This document shows positions 61,599-64,000 of a stretch of DNA of 64,000 nt, piece after piece (positions within the stretch are counted from its first letter, which is position 1; every line of letters begins with the position of its first letter). The translations under genes were made by a program, and so were the position numbers. Source of the stretch: an uncultured Odoribacter sp. (lineage in GTDB: Bacteria > Bacteroidota > Bacteroidia > Bacteroidales > Marinifilaceae); contig CAJUQA010000014.1 of NCBI GenBank assembly GCA_910588375.1, positions 7,820 through 71,819 of the forward strand. Direction: 5' to 3'. The notes under the pieces are model-generated. The model was not told where the DNA came from and did not search any database. It saw only the letters and a list, made by a program, of their open reading frames with translations.

Positions 61599-62873
61599 TT
61601 AATTTTTCAAACATCCGATAGGTACAACATAAATTCCATCTGTCCGCTTGTAGGCAAAATCACCAATGCCTGTCAGCACCATGCAAAAAGCAGGTGCTTT
61701 CATGCGGGAGGTATCTATGATATTTGAAAGTGCCGTTAATGTCTTTGCGCCCTCCTCAATCAACTTTTCTCCACCCAATTTTATTTCAATAAGGCCATAC
61801 GAACCATTGCGCAAATGCACCACAGCATCGCATTCCAGACCGTTCTTGTCTCTGTAATGATAAACAGAACCGTCCAAAGCATCGGCATAAACCCGAAGAT
61901 CCCGAATACACATCGTCTCAAAAAACAGCCCGAATGTATTTAAGTCGTTAATCAAATCATTGGGGCCGAGACCAAGAGCCGCCACTCCGACTGAAGGATC
62001 GATATAATACCTTGTATCTGATGTGCGAACAGCCGTTTTACTTCTCAGGTTGGGATTCCAGGCAGGCATATCTTCAATTACAAATATTTTTCGCAAAGCT
62101 GTCAGATATGAGCCTACGGTTTCATCACTGACATCTTCCGGCTCATTCGTTGATATATCGGCAAGGATTGTAGCGATACTTGCCTGAGAACCTTGATGTC
62201 TGGCATAAGAACGCATAATCCTTTTGGCGCGTTCCGTATCCCGTTTTATATTATCAACTCGTGATATATCGCTATTCGTAATGGCTTTATAATATTCTGT
62301 CGCTTGCAACAATGCCGCCTTTTCCGTTTTCTTTCGCATAGCTTTAGGCCATCCTCCCCGACAAATAAGAAACGCAAGCTGAGGCAATGTTAATTTGTTC
62401 AACGCCCCTATTTTACCCGGAGCAAGAAACAAGTCCGACAAACTGATTTCACCTGTGGATTCTCCCGATTCCCATAAACTCATGGGTCGCATAGTAAGCC
62501 ATCCGTATCTTCCGGTCCCGGTATGGTGAATATCTTTCGCATCAACAGGTACGGCGGAACCTGTAAGCATAAATTGTCCATCTTCGTCCCTATGGTCTAC
62601 TTCAAATCGTATGGCATCCCAAAATTGGGGGATTTCCTGCCACTCATCAATCAGGCGAGGCGTTTCTCCTTCAAGTAAAAAATGAATGTCGGTTTCCGCC
62701 ATCTGTTTGTATTGCACCTGTCTGGTCGGATCAGAGATATAAATGATGCTCTTAGCCTGTTGTTCAGCCGTAGTCGTTTTGCCACAAGCTTTGGGTCCCT
62801 CTATTAAAACAGCCCCCATCGCCTCTAATTTATCCCGAAGTAATTGATCCGCTATCCGACTCTTATATTCCAT
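61599..62873 (-). CDS. AAA-type ATPase with DUF4143 domain
   Basis: A 424-residue cytosolic ATPase. Walker A is IEGPKACGKTT (about 24-34), Walker B is LIDEWQEIP, and the sensor is FMLTGS. A middle winged-helix-like part (about 210-270) and a C-terminal DUF4143 region with RSKTAVRTSDTRYYIDPSVG and YHYRDKNGLECDAVV, EIKLGG follow. The last part resembles a nuclease fold with D, ExK positions. Such proteins are common single genes of unknown role in Bacteroidota and archaea. It has a promoter box 18 bp upstream and, further up, a 23-bp tandem repeat. Confidence 0.88.
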   Translation of the reverse strand: MEYKSRIADQLLRDKLEAMGAVLIEGPKACGKTTTAEQQAKSIIYISDPTRQVQYKQMAETDIHFLLEGETPRLIDEWQEIPQFWDAIRFEVDHRDEDGQFMLTGSAVPVDAKDIHHTGTGRYGWLTMRPMSLWESGESTGEISLSDLFLAPGKIGALNKLTLPQLAFLICRGGWPKAMRKKTEKAALLQATEYYKAITNSDISRVDNIKRDTERAKRIMRSYARHQGSQASIATILADISTNEPEDVSDETVGSYLTALRKIFVIEDMPAWNPNLRSKTAVRTSDTRYYIDPSVGVAALGLGPNDLINDLNTFGLFFETMCIRDLRVYADALDGSVYHYRDKNGLECDAVVHLRNGSYGLIEIKLGGEKLIEEGAKTLTALSNIIDTSRMKAPAFCMVLTGIGDFAYKRTDGIYVVPIGCLKN

Positions 62874-62890
62874 AGATTTTTATTTTCCTA

Positions 62891-62898
62891 CAAAGATA
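62891..62898 (-). promoter_or_regulatory. -7 box of the DUF4143 ATPase gene
   Basis: The minus strand reads TATCTTTG, an exact match, about 17 bp before the ATG. Confidence 0.6.
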
Positions 62899-62936
62899 GT
62901 ATATTTCATTGTATTTCAATTCATTTTTAAATATTA

Positions 62937-62997
62937 TTTGGCAATTTGGCGCACATTTGTTTGGCAATTTGGCGCATATTTGTTTGGCAATTTGGCG
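62937..62997. repeat. 23-bp tandem repeat, 2.65 units, upstream of the ATPase gene
   Basis: Units TTTGGCAATTTGGCG plus CACATTTG, then the same with CATATTTG, then a 15-bp partial unit. The first two full units differ at one base. Inside each unit TTTGGC is itself repeated. It lies about 40-100 bp upstream of the ATPase -7 box on the minus strand, so it could be an operator. There are no spacers, so it is not CRISPR. Confidence 0.75.
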
Positions 62998-63069
62998 GAA
63001 CGACTCTCAGATAAAACCTTTAAAGTCGTCCGCTCAAACCGGGAACAAAAAAACAACCTTTTTAATTAC

Positions 63070-64000
63070 TTAATTTAATGGTGTAATCCGCACTTGACCG
63101 TGTCCGGCTCTCGCTCCGGCAGTCATAGAGGTATTGCTAAAATAAAAGCCGGAATAATGAATAGGCTGTCCGGTATGGATGATATTCGTAGCCGTTGAAG
63201 AAGCACTGATTGCATCACATCCGCTATGTCCGGAAATAAATGACGAACCACCCGCACCGGAACCAACCCGCCCGCAAGTATATCCACCATTTCCGCCACC
63301 ATAGTAACCACTTCCTCCTCCTCCTCCATGATTATTTGCCACACACCCTCCATAACCAAATCCACCAAACCCACCGTAACCACCATAACTACTATAGCCA
63401 CCCGTTCCTCCTGCCGTTTGTGTACCTCCTTTCGGGGGAATAAGATCAGAATAGCCTTTACATATGGTTCCATGTCGTCCCCCACCACTTCCCGTTAATC
63501 CTCCAGCAGCTCCACCATTTAAAGCTGTATTCGAAAAATAATCCGTACCGCCCCCTCCTCCGGCAACCATCAAACGGGATTTCAAACTATTGAAATTATT
63601 CCAATCCGCTCCTGCCAAACGAACATCTGAAGCACCACCCCCTCCCCGTGCATTGTAATGAGTTGATGGTTTTCCACCTCCATTAAATGTATAACTTGAA
63701 GTATTAGCATACCCTTGCTGTCCGACATAAATATATAGAACATTCTGTGTCGACAAATTGATTTCTCCGGTGGTATAACCTCCATATCCTCCAGTTCCTC
63801 CGTAACTACCGCCCTGTGCTCCCCAAGCCTCCACCTTATACTTTCCAGCAGGCAACACAGCACATTGCATAGCACCCGTATAACTAAATGTATTTAAAGA
63901 AGAGAGTACCAGTACATTTTTCTCTTCCACAGCAACGGAAAATACATCCGGACACTGTTCCCACTGTACTTCCAAGGTATAATTCCCATTCGTGGCGATA
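63070..64000 (-). CDS. Glycine-rich exported or surface protein (5' end outside window)
   Basis: At least 309 residues. The frame is open to the right edge, where it still reads IATNGNYTLEVQWEQCPDVF, so the apparent TTG start at 63975 is not real. A beta-rich lead ends with YTGAMQCAVLPAGKYKVEAWGAQGG, the usual opening of glycine-rich domains of Bacteroidota surface proteins. About 200 residues of GGYGGYGG-type repeats follow, and the protein ends GARAGHGQVRITPLN. The role is unknown. It may be the C-terminal domain of a larger surface protein or fimbria-like factor. Confidence 0.75.
   Translation of the reverse strand, partial: IATNGNYTLEVQWEQCPDVFSVAVEEKNVLVLSSLNTFSYTGAMQCAVLPAGKYKVEAWGAQGGSYGGTGGYGGYTTGEINLSTQNVLYIYVGQQGYANTSSYTFNGGGKPSTHYNARGGGGASDVRLAGADWNNFNSLKSRLMVAGGGGGTDYFSNTALNGGAAGGLTGSGGGRHGTICKGYSDLIPPKGGTQTAGGTGGYSSYGGYGGFGGFGYGGCVANNHGGGGGSGYYGGGNGGYTCGRVGSGAGGSSFISGHSGCDAISASSTATNIIHTGQPIHYSGFYFSNTSMTAGARAGHGQVRITPLN

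Noticed and set aside
62937..62997. CRISPR-like repeat
   Set aside because: Units are directly adjacent with no spacers, and no cas genes are present.

Overview
The window reads as a chromosomal segment of a gut-type member of the Bacteroidales (phylum Bacteroidota). The supporting signs are many promoters with the Bacteroidota -7 box TAnnTTTG, a capsule-type locus with an UpxY-like antiterminator, a membrane-anchored TPR/HTH regulator, DUF3244, NVEALA and six-bladed propeller lipoproteins, DUF1573 proteins, and a tgt-lptG pair. The genus is not certain from sequence alone. GC content is low in the first 1.4 kb and from about 33 to 45 kb, and clearly higher elsewhere.

Layout. (a) 1-9.8 kb is the end of a surface-polysaccharide locus. 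On + are a glycosyltransferase tail, a GT4 glycosyltransferase, a nucleotide-sugar epimerase/reductase and a WecA/WbpL-like initiating transferase. Converging on - are a FlaA1/CapD-like dehydratase, an UpxY-like NusG paralogue, an SLBB outer-membrane exporter and a Wzz-like protein. (b) 9.8-30 kb is mostly housekeeping: an RluB/RsuA pseudouridine synthase, LptF/G permease and Tgt on -; dipeptidyl peptidase IV, PepD and an acyl-CoA synthetase on +; a degenerate FAH-like protein and a nitroreductase on -; an AddB-like nuclease on +; DUF2795, a ClC channel, DUF4831 and NnrE/NnrD on -; a POT peptide transporter and tRNA-Gln(CTG) on +. DPP IV, PepD and the POT transporter suggest a peptide-using organism. 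(c) 30-58.6 kb, just downstream of the tRNA and all on +, is the accessory centrepiece. It contains a membrane-spanning TPR/HTH regulator preceded by four 11-bp phased repeats, a DUF3244 protein, an NVEALA-type cysteine-rich small peptide, five related propeller lipoproteins, two near-identical thioredoxin-like/DUF1573 lipoproteins, three more propeller-type lipoproteins, a 401-aa exported protein, a dedicated S26 signal peptidase, an O-antigen-ligase/TPR membrane protein, a transglutaminase-like lipoprotein, then TolC, a membrane-fusion protein and two unequal RND permeases. (d) 58.7-64 kb holds meaB on +, and on - an orphan HsdR-N-like nuclease-fold protein, queA, a DUF4143 ATPase and a glycine-rich protein that runs off the window.

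Working model (inference). Region (c) looks like a regulated envelope system built around a small exported peptide. The regulator would sense in the periplasm and bind DNA in the cytoplasm. The NVEALA peptide would be processed by its own signal peptidase or another peptidase. Disulphide or thiol chemistry could be handled by the CxxC/DUF1573 lipoproteins, and display or binding by a recombining family of propeller lipoproteins. Some cargo could be exported by the adjacent TolC/MFP/RND-RND machine. The propeller and DUF1573 genes show recent duplication, gene conversion, one chimera and one deletion scar, so the array is actively diversifying.
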